Of a stretch of 64,000 nt of DNA, positions 1 through 11,680 are shown one piece after another. Source of the DNA: Vandiemenella viatica (lineage: Eukaryota > Arthropoda > Insecta > Orthoptera > Morabidae). The stretch covers positions 100,907,992-100,971,991 of the forward strand of contig JARYHS010009186.1 in the NCBI GenBank assembly GCA_031002005.1, read 5' to 3'. Under the pieces are notes generated by a model. That model saw only the letters and a program-made list of their open reading frames with translations, did no database searches and had not been told where the DNA came from. A program made the translations under genes and the position numbers. Numbering within the stretch: position 1 is the stretch's first letter; every line of letters begins with the position of its first letter.

Positions 1-602
1 TCACTACAGAAAGTTACTTTAGTTGGTTTATTTGCTATTTAAGTTACTTTATTGCTCCTAAAATTGGTTTAAAATGACAAAATGTTCCCCAGTTAGCAAT
101 TCCTAAGTTCCAAGGTAATATTATTACTGATTGTTTAATTTCCAGTTGACTAAAAGTTTGTTTATTATTATTCAGAGTTTATATTTCGGCGTTTAGCAAC
201 TACTAAAGGTCTTTACTGCATTCAAATTGGTTTAGAAACTACGAAGTTAACTTATATCAAAATCTATTATTTGAAATTGAAGTTGTGGGATTAATCTCTT
301 TCCTCCCAACCTGATGTCTTCTTTTTGTTATTAAAGGTTTATTTAGAGCCTTTATTTAATTATGGGTGCATTTATTATCCCTAAAGGTTTTATTTAGTGT
401 GATAGGTTACGGTATCTCTATGCCATACAAAGCCTTACTCTCATAACCTAACCATGAAATGAAAACTATCTTCTACTACAGAGTCAACTTTCCCTCTAAT
501 GTCTAAAGGTGAGAGGCTAGAATTTAACCAAAATTCTAAGATGCTTACAACGTCTTCTGCATCAGCTTACCAATTTTGATATTTATTCTACGGAAAATTC
601 TC
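1..602. other. no gene recognised
   Basis: AT-rich sequence without a long reading frame, RNA gene or repeat that I recognise. Confidence 0.5.
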
Positions 603-735
603 AAATACCATCCAAGAGGTAAGAGAGATGTAGGAAGACCACAAAGAAGATAGATTGAGACCGTTAAAGGCCACCAGGCCTAATACTGGACAGGAAGAAG
701 GGGAAGAAGATATTACGGTTACTGTTATAATCTTA
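603..735 (+). mobile_element. LINE reverse-transcriptase tail remnant
   Basis: The + strand reads KYHPRGKRDVGRPQRR, a stop, then IETVKGHQA. This resembles the GRPRxRW basic tail found at the C-terminus of many arthropod endonuclease/reverse transcriptase proteins. At least two in-frame stops show it is dead. The identification rests on one short motif, so clade cannot be given. Confidence 0.4.
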
Positions 736-1465
736 CATCTCAGTTATCATCATATCACTCTGTGAATAACCAGGAATTTGTTCAGTAGTCTAATACTCCT
801 TATACAGTTTAAACGCTGATGAATACGCCATCGTATTGAGTGCATGAGATATTTCATGAGAACCCTAAAAGAGTTTTTTTAATCTGAGACTTGTCATAGT
901 AAGGTAACCAATCGTGTTAAAATATCTGTGAAACGTTCTTGCCTGTGAAAACTGCTTTTGAACTCGAGGGAAAGCAAAGAAACGATTCTACATATAATAA
1001 TTTCGAATCAAAATTTTTCTAAACTATTTAATTGATAACTACATGGTATTATTAATTTTTTCGTAATCTTAGCCTATGATTATCAAAAATTATTTCAAAT
1101 GTATGTAGATATGGCGTGTATAGAACTTGGAGAAGCAAAAAAGTTAGATTTGGGTTTCATACTGATGTCTGAAAGTTTTTTTTCTTTTCACGTTTATTTG
1201 AATGCATTACAATATATGTGAAATATAATAAATTTAAGATATCTGAAAAATTTCCATCTTAATATATAGAGATGATTAATATTCTCTATTAGTACTATCC
1301 TAACCAACGAGGAAGTATAAATTGTATCACTAAGCATAAATTATGGTAAGGAATACAGCTGTAGTCACAACAAAAAGTATCATTTCCAAAATGTTTAACT
1401 AAAAAATCACATTTTTAAATCCTTTTACGGAGTACAAATGATATCATGTTTTAATATCTATTTTA
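736..1465. other. no gene recognised
   Basis: AT-rich sequence with no supported feature. Confidence 0.45.
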
Positions 1466-1900
1466 AGCACAAAGATGTTAGCAGTAAATTAAAAATCGTG
1501 ATTTCGTTATGCTTGCTGGCGTGTTAATATATGACATAGTGGTTTGATTAAATATTATTAACTATTGGGTTTAAAAATCGGCATTGAGCACAAATATGTC
1601 TACCGGTAATTAAATATAAAAATTTCATATACTTTCCGAAGCGTTAATTTATGAAGCAGTGGTTTGATTAACGTATTCCGTTTATCTTAACTTACTGTAT
1701 TTCAGTAAACTGAAAAAGAAACCAAAGTCATCATACAAAAGTAATATAGTCATCTTAGGCAAGCATCTCTTCAAGAACAAAGATGTTTACAGTAAATTAT
1801 ATTTTACTTATGCTTATTATGTTTGATTTAGTCATTCCATTTATTTCAATGTAGTATATTTCAGAAAACTGAATAAATTAATAACCAAAGTCAAAAAATA
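1466..1900. repeat. three diverged direct repeats
   Basis: A block beginning with a variant of GCACAAAGATGTTAGCAG recurs at about 1466, 1587 and 1776. Parts of the following sequence (GTGGTTTGATTAA, GTATATTTCAGxAAACTGAA, ACCAAAGTCA) also recur. Spacing is irregular (about 121 and 189 bp), so this is an old, eroded tandem array. Confidence 0.55.
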
Positions 1901-2175
1901 AAACTGAATCCAACACCAGTGATATTTTCTGAGTATTTCTTGAAAAGAGTGTACATCTCAATTACAAAGTGATCTGTGGCTGCTACCTATCATGGAGGAA
2001 GGAATATATGGAGACATGGAGACGAAATAACGCCAAATCCGTGAAACCTCATCAAAAAAAAAAAAAACCTCGTCTCCTACTTCGCATGCGCATAGGAGCC
2101 CCAAAACATTGGGCTGTTTGCATTGTGTATGATGGTGAGAATATTTCATTTTCTAATATTCTAAAGTTTTCTACA

Positions 2176-2246
2176 ATGCCAAGTTGTGTTGCATATGGTT
2201 GCACAAACTGACAAGATAGGAAAAAACCTGGAATAGCGTTTCATAA
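2176..2246 (+). pseudogene. THAP-domain first exon, broken by a stop
   Basis: The ATG at 2176 opens MPSCVAYGCTN, then a TGA stop, then QDRKKPGIAFHK. This is the start of a THAP zinc finger: a C-x(2-4)-C pair in the CVAYGC segment followed by the FHK motif, where THAP genes and P-element-type transposases commonly have their first intron. A consensus donor GTAAGT follows at 2247-2252, in the expected place. The in-frame TGA removes the domain. No further THAP exons (AVPTIF block) were found. It could come from a P-element-like transposon or from a retired THAP gene copy; the sequence does not decide. Confidence 0.65.
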
Positions 2247-2252
2247 GTAAGT

Positions 2253-3060
2253 CACATTGTAATCATCGTTCTTGAAGTATCTGACAGGTAACTGCAACTT
2301 TGGGGCCATTCGATATAAATTCATTCATTGCTCTCAATAGGATCATATCGTTCTCAAATTTTTGTTGGTGTAGTGTAGACAATTAACGTATGTTACTATT
2401 TTGTACCTGAAAAGCTAGCCTTATTGTAGACTAGTGTTGGAAATTTAATTTAAGCGGGTCATGTTTACATCGCGACACAGTGAATATGATATTCTGCAGG
2501 CTTTACTCAAGTTCCAGTTTACACTGAAAGTGTACGATGAAATTAATTGTACTGAAGGTATGTGTTGAAATTGGTTGTGATAATTTATGTTACGTGAATT
2601 GTGATAAGGTCAATGTTGTTGCAGCTAGAACTGTAGCTTAAATTGAATTTTGTGTGTTGAGGTGGGCAGCACTATTATGGCCATGGTGATGCTATTTGAT
2701 GATTGATTCTCATATAAATTGACGAAACTAAACAAAATCATATGTTTAGAGTATCTGGCAGAATAGAGAAATTAAAAAAAGTAACTGGCATCAATATATT
2801 TACAAGTAGCTCAATTAACAGAGTATCCCTAAACAATTTTTAACTGGAGACGTTTGGTTTCTTGACGTTTTATTAGTTTTAACGACCTTTTGTTGGATTA
2901 AGGGCAAGCTTCAAAGAAAAATAAACCAATCTAAGTCTTGTGGAAAGGTAGTAATCTGCTTGTACATTCATTCCGACGTCTCAAGTTATTTCATTGTCAC
3001 GTATGTATCATTCTGATTTTATGTAGTTCTTCTATGTTGTTTTATCTATATATGAAATCT
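2253..3060. other. no gene recognised
   Basis: AT-rich; nothing supported. Confidence 0.45.
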
Positions 3061-3061
3061 C

Positions 3062-3343
3062 AACACAAATAGGATACAACACATAATTCCCAATACCAAA
3101 CTCGGATTATATTTTGTTTGGAAAAAATAGCAAAATACACAATTTGGCACTAGAAGTAAAAATGATCTTCATAAGGATTGTAAGTCGTTGTTATTTGTTC
3201 AAAAATGGTTCAGTTATTCAGGAATAGATATCTTCAACAAGCTCCCAACACATCTTAAAATTCAGGAAAAATTAAAAGAATTTTTGACAACTCCTTCTAC
3301 TCCACTGAATAATTTATTTCTGAGGTACCTACAAAATTATTGA
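3062..3343 (+). mobile_element. LINE reverse-transcriptase C-terminal remnant
   Basis: The + frame contains one internal stop and ends GIDIFNKLPTHLKIQEKLKE...TPLNNLF. The order 'YSG-I-IFN-LP-x-x-LK ... K-F-LK' is the extreme C-terminus of CR1/Jockey-type non-LTR retrotransposon reverse transcriptases. It is not from the same family as the five related LINE tails described elsewhere in the window. Diverged and dead. Confidence 0.45.
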
Positions 3344-5330
3344 AAATAATTGTAATTGATGTAACTAATGTTGCATACGTATTATGATGTGAGCATGTGA
3401 CAGTACATCTTCTGGTGTATTTATCTATTTTATTATGCAATCGTTCATCTGAAAATTAGCAGAACTCCACATCCTACAAGGCCATTCTCTTATATCGGGA
3501 TCTATGGAAAATGTACTGCATGCTGCATGGTATTAAACCGATGATACACGAAATGTGAATAAATCGCAATAGCCATCACGCTGAAAAAAACATTATCACA
3601 ATTACCAAACGTTTCTTCGAGTTCATACAATCACTATGGTACATTATTAAAAATCATTACATTCTGTTCTACAAACCACTTTTGTTATTAAAAAAAAATC
3701 AAATTAGGTTTTATTACATTTTTATGATTATGTAGTTTATTTGAAATATTAATCTTATTTTTAATAACCGTGGTAATAAGTGCAAAATTAAAGGACTTAT
3801 TCCACGAATTGCGGAAAGCTAGTAAAATCATAGGTAGTTTACCTTATACTTACAAAGTTTAAATAAGTATTGCGTTTACAGTGAACTAAGTCATGTTTTA
3901 AACAGAAAATCTATACATTCAGACAGTATTAATACCTAGTTCTTTTCTGGAAGAAAGGGGAGGTGGAAAATGTAAATGGCGAGACATTATTAGCTGTTAA
4001 CTTACGAGTAGTAAGTGTAATGTACTGTACGCTGGTCGGTTTTAAAATCATTGGAACCTACATATACAAAGTTGAGTAAAAAAAAGTAAAGAGCATATTT
4101 TTTTTCTTTCCGAAAATGTTTATTTTTTCTTGAATATTAATTTTGTTTCCTTCAAAGTGGTCATCACCAGATATAATGCACTTGTGTTAGAGCTTTTCCA
4201 GTTTTCGAAGCACTTCTTGAAAGCCAATTTTGGTATAGTTATTAGTTATCACTCTTCAAGCGATTCAGTGTGTACAAGATATAAATGCGTTGTTCTTCTT
4301 TTTTTTATCTATTTTTTTTTAAAATTTCCAACGTTTGAAAAAGGAAGAAGGCGTATGGGGTAATCCAGACAATGTTATTAAAAAAAATGTAATAAATAGT
4401 AAGTAAGTGCAAAACCGTGGTGCAATAATCATATGACTGAATACAATTGAACCACTCTGCAGGCAAGTGAACCTGGAAACAGAGGTGCTGCATGGGAAAG
4501 GCATTAGTTCTGTCTTTGGAGTTGAGGCTTTGGACACTATTGGTAAGCTTGGCCTATACCTAAATCGAAGGGGGAAGAGAGTACTTTATGCGTCGTTAGC
4601 TAGATCGTTGAGGGAGCCCACTTTCAGTTATTATAGGGTCAGGGCTGTGCCTTTCTTAGGATATGTGCTGCTGAAAAGCGGAAAAAGTAGGCAGACAAAG
4701 GAATACACAATGCATATTTGAGATGGTAAAAATCATAAATGTTAAAAAATAATTGAAGCTGGTGAAATAATTATGGACTGGATCAAAACTGGGAAGGTGA
4801 AGGTTAACGCTGAAAATATCACAAAACTAATCACAAGACTCTCACATGAGAACTGTATATCCTTTCCCACTACTGACGATATATGATGGTCCTATTTTCA
4901 TTAGCTTTTAAATAAGAAAAGGCTCAGAACCAATAATCAATTCACAGTTTGGAAAAGCATGGGTGATTTATTCAGTATCAAACGAATGTAGAAGGAAATC
5001 ATGATGCTAGATTCTGTCAGTTTACATCTAGCATCGTTCAGTTACATGGTCTACGGTCTACGATAGGTCGAAAAATAGGTGTTGCCTCTTCCCAGGTGAG
5101 TTCGGAAAATTCATTGTTTGTACCCCTAGTATGGACTGAAGCCCTTATGAATTTGCGGCCAAGATGTCAAGATGAATAAACAAGTTGTTTTCCCTGCTCC
5201 ACACACAATGCCTCTATTGATTGGCTTAATTGCAAGGTCAATGAACGGCGCGCAGAAACAAGTTCCTCGGACAACAAGCCACAGCAACAGTGATAGCATC
5301 AACGGACGAGCTGTGGAGTATAAAGTGGCA
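3344..5330. other. no gene recognised; one 84-codon reading frame
   Basis: A reading frame at 4467-4721 (+) has no recognisable domain and no codon signature that separates it from chance. The rest is AT-rich with short homopolymers. I do not call a gene here. Confidence 0.4.
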
Positions 5331-5689
5331 GGTATTCAAAATATTTAAAACTACTGGTTGGATTTTGACGGGATTTTGATTGATGAACAGCCCACAGTCC
5401 AACATTTAGAATAATGTATGGTTAATTTTGATTTAAACTCGTGGAGGTGAGGAATTTACGGTAAAGGTGTCCATACGCCAGTGTCAATTTTTCGTTGAAT
5501 CCCATTTAGGCGAAAACTACTGATAAGATTTTGAAGCGTTACCGCTTATTTAACATACAGACCGTGGTTCTACGGGTCAAATTCTCAGAAAGCTGAGAAA
5601 TTCAACAAATTATTATTAAAAATGCAATACACGCTAAAACAACAGGTTGGATTTTGATCGAATTTCAGTTAATGTATCGCCTTATAATA
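5331..5689. repeat. diverged interspersed or tandem repeat, left part
   Basis: The phrase GGTTGGATTTTGA[C/T][C/G]G followed by an A/T-rich block recurs at about 5352 and 5645. Related text (GGT[C/G]CCGC..GTAAA..TAG.GTAT.TTTCATT.TGAT) occurs at 6419 and 6545, beyond the inserted LINE. This looks like one old repeat split by the LINE. Confidence 0.45.
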
Positions 5690-6412
5690 ATTGATAATAT
5701 CCCTATACACACCCCTTTTTCCTTTCCTCTTCCAGCCTACTCTACCAATTTTTACTTTAATTTCCTTCAGTGTTTCCGGTAAATTATTCATTACTTCTCG
5801 TGGCAATGTATACCTCCTTCCCTATTCCACTTTCTACGAAAGAAAATTACTCCACACGTTTATGCCTGAAATCAAGTGCCAGCTTCTGGTCATGGTCAAC
5901 CTTACTCTTCCAAGCACCTCTCTTTATTTTCCCACCAATATCTTTCCATGCTTCATCATCAGTATATGCTTTGTACACTCCCAAGATTCTCTTCGCCATC
6001 CTTCTATTCTCTAATGAATCCCACTCCAGCTCCTTTATCACATTAGTTACCGATTGTGTTCTGCGATAGTTTCCTAAGACAAATCTGGCAGCCCTTTTCT
6101 GCACCCTCTCCAACTCCTGTATTTGATACCAAAAATGTGGATCCCAAACTATACCACCACATTCCAGCAGTGGTCTGACCATAGTTTTGTACCCCAATTC
6201 CCTTACTTCTCTAGTGCATCCACTCATCATTTTTTCCAGCAGGTGAAGGATTTTTAACCCTTTTCCTACTACCTGTCCAATATGTCTTGCCCAGTTAAGT
6301 TTGCTATTAAACGTTATGCCAAGGTATTTACATTTCGAGTCTTCAATAAGTAGATCCTTCCTTACTTTATAATCATAATCAATCTGTAGCTTTTTATCTG
6401 TGTACCTAATAA
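5690..6412 (-). mobile_element. CR1/Jockey-like LINE, 3' part (family L-A copy 1)
   Basis: The minus strand encodes the C-terminal part of a non-LTR reverse transcriptase: GYKTMVRPLLE, YQIQELERVQKRAARFVLG, and a downstream KELEWDSLENRR block. The YQIQELERVQ-RAARFV motif is diagnostic of the region after the RT palm in CR1/Jockey-type LINEs. The longest open part is 5847-6230 (127 codons). The copy is truncated at the 5' side near 6412 and lacks the family 3' end seen at 29.9 and 52.2 kb. It is one of five copies of this family in the window and is moderately diverged. Confidence 0.85.
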
Positions 6413-6665
6413 GCTATGGTCCCGCGGGTAAAGTAGCGTATTTTTCATTTTGATCTGAAATCATAAAGCACTTAAATTTAAAATAACTTTGAGTCGAACA
6501 TGATTCACAAAAGAATACAGGCGTTTCTATTAATTTTCAACCCGTGGTGCCGCCTGTAAAATAGGGTATGTTTCATTCTGATGTGGCGTAGTAACGCTGA
6601 TAATATTAAAATAATTTTTAGTCCAATGCGATTCATTACGGGTAAGATTTTGATGGTATAACATG
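6413..6665. repeat. diverged repeat, right part
   Basis: Two related blocks of about 130 bp start at about 6417 and 6543 (GGTCCCGCGGGTAAAGTAG versus GGTGCCGCCTGTAAAATAG). They continue the repeat interrupted by the LINE at 5690-6412. Confidence 0.5.
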
Positions 6666-7227
6666 TGTATTATTTTGATGAGACATTTAATAGCCTAGTA
6701 ATTACAATAAAAATGCTCACAAATTACTATTCATTTGAAGCTAAGTTACTTGTCGCAGCTGGAATATTTACCGTGATGTTCAACAAACTAGCGGCAACGT
6801 ATTATTTGGTGGAATTACGTTACCGTTTGTTGTGGAGATCCTTCACGAAAAAAAAAAAAAAAAAATGCATTAATTGAGCCACAGTGGCCGCGGATGACGT
6901 AGTTCTAGGCCGTGATGGCTTAAGAGAGTAGTGTGTACAATGCCAGCTCACATTAAAGAAGTTGCAGGCAAGTGCTAGTGTCAAAAAAATTGTGATATTT
7001 CTTACTTGGGGCATGTCACAGCGGGGTACACTATATACTCATACATTTCATTGACTGCTCGTTCTCTATTTTAATTATCAGTAACTAGAAGAATCTTTCT
7101 GTTGCTTCGTCGTTTTTTATTAATAAAGAACAGTTAAAACCTTTAACTTACTGCTCTAGTTAACGTTTGGTGATTAAGATACAAACTAAAATTTGAAGTG
7201 GGGTTGCTGCTGACCTGTATAAATCGG
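6666..7227. other. no gene recognised; poly-A run
   Basis: A run of about 17 A lies at 6849-6865. It may be the tail of an unidentified retroposed sequence. No coding region is supported. Confidence 0.4.
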
Positions 7228-7350
7228 ATAATATCTGTATCTAAACTACTGCAACAAATACTAATGAAAAGCCGAACCGGGAATCAAACACACGACCTCC
7301 TGCAAAACAGACCCGTACGTTAAAGACTCACCCGACTGGTTCGATATTTA
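7228..7350 (-). mobile_element. possible tRNA-derived SINE head
   Basis: On the minus strand a degenerate B-box (GTTTGATTCCC) follows a possible A-box region by the usual distance. The arms do not fold as a working tRNA. Read as a decayed SINE head; low confidence. Confidence 0.3.
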
Positions 7351-7794
7351 GACCGGCATACAAAAAATAACTCTGAAAGCATTTCAATTGAGGACGAATG
7401 GAATGCAATTAATTATCCCCAACCACATGACTCGATTATTTTTGTGAAGCGATAGGAAACCTATCTGTAAGATCGTACCAGATGTCAAACCCTGAACTCC
7501 AAGTTTCAAATTCAAACGTTACAGCCCACCACTAGGCTCGGTGCTTTAGGATCCTTTAAGGTTTACACATCCGATCCAGGTTTACGATGATAATAACATC
7601 GCACTGTCTTTTCCATTATTTGATTAACGTCCAAAATGTTATACCTAACACATATAACATTTATCGTCTCCATATGCTTCCTACTTTGTGTACGACAGCA
7701 TTAAAGCTAAAGCTAAGCTTGGTATTCAAGCAGAAGGTTGGATACACTCTCCTGAAGGAGATATACTTAGCCTTGTATTGGATGTAGAGATACC

Positions 7795-8055
7795 AGTTCC
7801 TCTCCTCCTAGGTAGGTGGCAATTTCCTTTCCTCCTTATCTAACCAAAGGGCACCTACAGTTTAGCGTAGAATCTGAACTTCGGAAGCTTTTTGCCGTAT
7901 TACCCGTTACACAGCAAACTATTACAGAAGTGAAGGTCTGGTTACAGGCCGATGAAAATCCTCAACGCTACAGGGATTAAAACTGGGGATGGAGGTTCCC
8001 ACCGTGACTTAGGTCTCCAGCTAGAAAACCACTGAGCCACCAGGTCGCTATAGCC
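7795..8055 (-). mobile_element. tRNA-derived SINE (family S-B copy 1)
   Basis: The minus strand starts with CTGGTGGCTCAGTGGTT (tRNA A-box like). Its body carries TTTTCATCGGCCTGTAACCA and TAAACTGTAGGTGCCC segments that are shared, in the same order, with the copy at 26865-27085. The B-box is decayed here (TTTTAATCCC). An old pol III-type retroposon. Confidence 0.6.
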
Positions 8056-8639
8056 TTTTACATTAAGAGGAAGTAAGTGACACATAATATTGTTTAAGAA
8101 CAATCGAGGAATAAAATGGCGACACTAAAACGAAACTTTTAATACGTAGCCAGTCGTACAAAGTCGTCAGAACGTTTTTCCTAATTACAAGACACTTAGG
8201 AATGTGGGAGTACTCTTAAAGCTTAAATTTATGTTTCTGATGCATGAATTTCGCCCTTAAAATATGAAGTTAACTGTTAAAAATACTGTAGCACTATGAT
8301 TTAATTTTACATTCGCAAAGTATTTAATTAAGTACAGGAATGACAATCACGAAGAAGGAACTGATAATTAGATCTTAGCCCTGTTACAAGTAAGTGGAAA
8401 GAGAGAAAAACCGGTGTTAAGTCCAAATTTTCTTTCGATATTCACCCTAGAAGTACCAGGGGTGAAAATGACTTTGATTTCCTCATTGAAAATGTAGGCA
8501 CTGTATTTCTGGTGTACATTGTTATGATTGGTTTAACTTTTAATCCCTATATCATATGAATAACAGCCAGTACATAAATTTACGATGATGGTGTTACTAT
8601 CTACTTCCATTCTCACAAACTCTGTGTTTGGATCGCCAA
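8056..8639. other. no gene recognised
   Basis: AT-rich; nothing supported. Confidence 0.45.
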
Positions 8640-8925
8640 GCGTTAAGCTTTAATCTCAGCGGGCAAAAGAAAAACTATGGTTCTGTCAGGAATCCAAAGC
8701 ACAGAAGCATTGTATTGTTCTTTATCATTTTAGAAGGCAATTAGAGATTGTCGGCAAGTGCTAATGAAGTGTGCCTGCATAAAGGAACCAACACGCCATT
8801 TCCCTAGAGCAGTTTTGTGAAATCATGGAAAATTGAAATCTGAATGGTCCAGAAGTGAACCCGGGTTCTTCCGAATACAAAACTAAAACCTAAATGCTTA
8901 CCCATCAAGCTCAAATGGATGTGAA
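8640..8925 (-). mobile_element. tRNA-derived SINE (family S-C)
   Basis: On the minus strand a tRNA-like head (GAGCTTGATGGGTAAGCA, then GGGTTCACTTC as a weak B-box) is followed by a central segment TTTCAATTTTCCATGATTTC and GCGTGTTGGTTCCTTTATGC. The centre resembles the 'TTTTCCATGGTTTCCC ... GGATGxTTCCTT' centre of the S-A SINEs at 12, 28 and 43 kb, so the two families probably share a central domain while using different heads. Confidence 0.5.
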
Positions 8926-10068
8926 ATTTTGTTTGAAGGATACAGATAAATTACCAGAAATTAGATTAAAAAATATTTAATATCAAGGAACATGTTTACG
9001 ACACCAAATATGGTCCTGTAGTACATTTAGACATCAGCAGATTACATTAATTTAATTAAATGAAATAATCTACTATATAATTTTGTAAGGTCACTCATCC
9101 ATTCACCTCGATAGTTATTGGCTGGAGAACGGTGTCACGTATCAGCCTTCGCTCGCAAAACAGCGACCAGAGATACCATTAGAAGGAATTCATGGTTATG
9201 TCCACAATTTAATAACTAAGCAACTACTACCAAATTAATTGCCATAATACATTCATTAAGTTTGTTTTTCTTAGCATTTCATAGTTAAAAAAATATTGAT
9301 CAATTTTTGCGGCTGAAAAAACGTTGATCTGCTTTTTAGTAATATGTTGCTAGTAAATAGAAACTTAAAAAAACTAAATTATTCATGATCTCTGCTGTAA
9401 CCACTAATCCCAAAGAGGGAAGGAGATATTGATTAAAATCTTCAGTTAAATGGAGCTAAATAGATCTGACATATTTTACCACGTTTGGCCAAAAACGCAG
9501 GTAACACCATTACTTCGCTCGAACAGACAGTATCTTTAAATTAGCATTATTATTCTGGCTCATATTTGACGGATTACTGACTCTGATTTCATGCAGAGCA
9601 TTGTTTACTTATTTCTGAACTAAAATATTAACTGTTTTCTGAACCATATAACTATAGTCTGCATGAAGAGCTTGATATGTTGTAGGTTAGCGCCTATCAT
9701 CTTTTGGAATAAGTGGTTTTAGCGGCTTACGTTATAAATTGCATGTGGCGTGTGTGTTTACGATGTCGTCATCTTTATCAGTGGCGGTTCTGAGGCTTAG
9801 ACCCTCTCCTTCGGCTCCTCGCATAGCAACAGCTTTAGAGTGTATCTGATACATATACGACGCCAAACAAGAAGAAACAGCTGAGATTTCATTGTTTTGA
9901 TAATTATACTTCGTTTCTCACTATAGAATCGAAGTCGGTGGAAGTATTTGGGCAGTATATTTTTTTTACAGGGAATATTTCCGGCGTTCAAAAAGCCTCC
10001 TTGATGAATAGAATTGCTTTTGTTGGAACACAACGACGGACTGCTAACTTTCATGAATTCCAATAAAG
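8926..10068. other. no gene recognised
   Basis: AT-rich. A 122-codon minus-strand frame at 9797-10165 has no recognisable domain and crosses the left end of the next element, so I treat it as chance. Confidence 0.4.
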
Positions 10069-11295
10069 TAGGGTTCCCAAGTAGGGCGCCCTCCTGTGTG
10101 GCCAGTTTATTATTTTTATGGCTAAATTTAGCTATTTTCAAATGATTTAGCATGAAAATATTCAATTTAGCTTATACCATACATATTATTAGCGTTTTTT
10201 CCAGATAACAATTTTTGGAGTGATAGAATTTTAGGAGTGTTGATTTATTTATCAGATTAATCTATGAATTGTTTTTAATTATTGTTAATTTTAAGTTGAT
10301 TGTTTTATTAGTTTTACAAGTGTGAAGCAATAATTTCCATAAAAGTGATTTAACAAAGTAAATATTTCAGTTATTATAAAACATTAAATATGTTATTTTT
10401 AACTAAAATATATTTTTAAGTTTTGTTCCAGATAATTTTAAAGATAAAATTTACATATACCGATATATGTCTTACCGATGCAAACTAATATATTTTATGC
10501 CCTTTTCATTGCATGAAAAACAGACAAGTTTGATTTTTCTGGTAGAATTGTTTTTCGTAGTGTTACAAATCGTAAAGTTAACTTGAAGTAGGGTTTTTCT
10601 TTGATAAAGATGTTTGGAGGTACAGAAATGATCTAGTAAAGTTTTATTTTGATAGTTACGTTTTTGTTGACTTGATAATGGTAGACTTATAACTGGTAGA
10701 GTAAAAGAGGAAGAAATGTTTGTAGTAGATATTGCGTTTGGTAGAGATTCCCGTAGTATAGGTGATCATGATGAATTTTTCATGTGGTAAGGTTCCTGAA
10801 TGGTAGAGCTGTTACTAGGTAGAAATAACATTGTGCAGAATTGTTTGTAGATATAGTTATTTTTTGGTAGGATTTCATTTTGATAGAAGTGTTGAATATT
10901 AGTGATGTTCATGGTAGGTCTGTTAATGGTAGAATTTATTTTGGCTAGAGATTTTTCTGGTAGCGATGTTATTGTGCCCTTTAATTTTGTTGGCATGTTT
11001 TTCAGCATTTTCCGAAAAAATTAGCAAATTTTTGACATTTTCTAAACGTATAGGCCTATTTGTGATAAAATATTTTTTAATCTTGGCAGCGCTGGCTCCT
11101 TCCTACCCTCTTATAGTTGAATACATTTATACTAGCATCATATACTTAATGAGTTTCCTTTATCACCTCATTGTTGGTACTAAAGAGTAGGCATTTACTT
11201 TATTAATAATAAAGAATTCATTTAACGGAAAGACAGCGCGGGGAGAATTCTTTTGACGGAAGGGGGCGTGGTACGAAAATCATTGGGAACCCCTA
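10069..11295. mobile_element. possible non-autonomous hAT element
   Basis: The left end TAGGGTTCCCAA (10069) and the right end, read on the other strand as TAGGGGTTCCCAA (ending 11295), form a short inverted terminal repeat of a hAT type. The flanking 8-mers CAATAAAG and GAATAACC agree at only 5 of 8 positions, so the target duplication is not convincing. No transposase domain is seen. The internal part is the minisatellite at 10541-10965. Confidence 0.4.
10541..10965. repeat. degenerate 15-16 bp minisatellite, GGTAGA core
   Basis: The core GGTAGA or a one- or two-base variant recurs at 10541, 10556, 10571, 10587, 10603, 10619, 10635, 10650, 10665, 10680, 10695, then 10786, 10802, 10818, 10834, 10866, 10882, 10913, 10928, 10944 and 10959. 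Intervals are nearly always 15 or 16 bp (or a double). Between cores the sequence is rich in TGTT and T runs. About 27 units fit the span. Individual units are too diverged to show as a simple repeat. Confidence 0.6.
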
Positions 11296-11672
11296 GAATA
11301 ACCCAATATGTAAGATGAGCTGTTTGCGCTCGGGCTTGAAATTCGGTTGTGTGTGGATTCAATTCCTTATCTTTCCATCCAGATTTCTATTGTTATGGTT
11401 CCTCGAAATTAGTTCCTCAAAAAGGCTATGATCGAATTCATTCCCCTTCCTTGTCCACATTCCACTCCAGAAACCCGACGTCAACTAGTCGTAAAGTCCC
11501 CTAAGAAAGAAAACAGAGAAATTATAATATCCTGAAAAGCCGCGAAAATATCAAGAAACAAATCACGCCACTGTTATCACTTTCCATCAAAATGAATTAG
11601 CCATGAATACAGCATGGGGAATCAAATACATAATACTGAAGTGAATATGCTGGTATAGCAGAACTTCGATAC
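11296..11672. other. no gene recognised
   Basis: No supported feature. Confidence 0.45.
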
Positions 11673-11680
11673 CTCTACCA

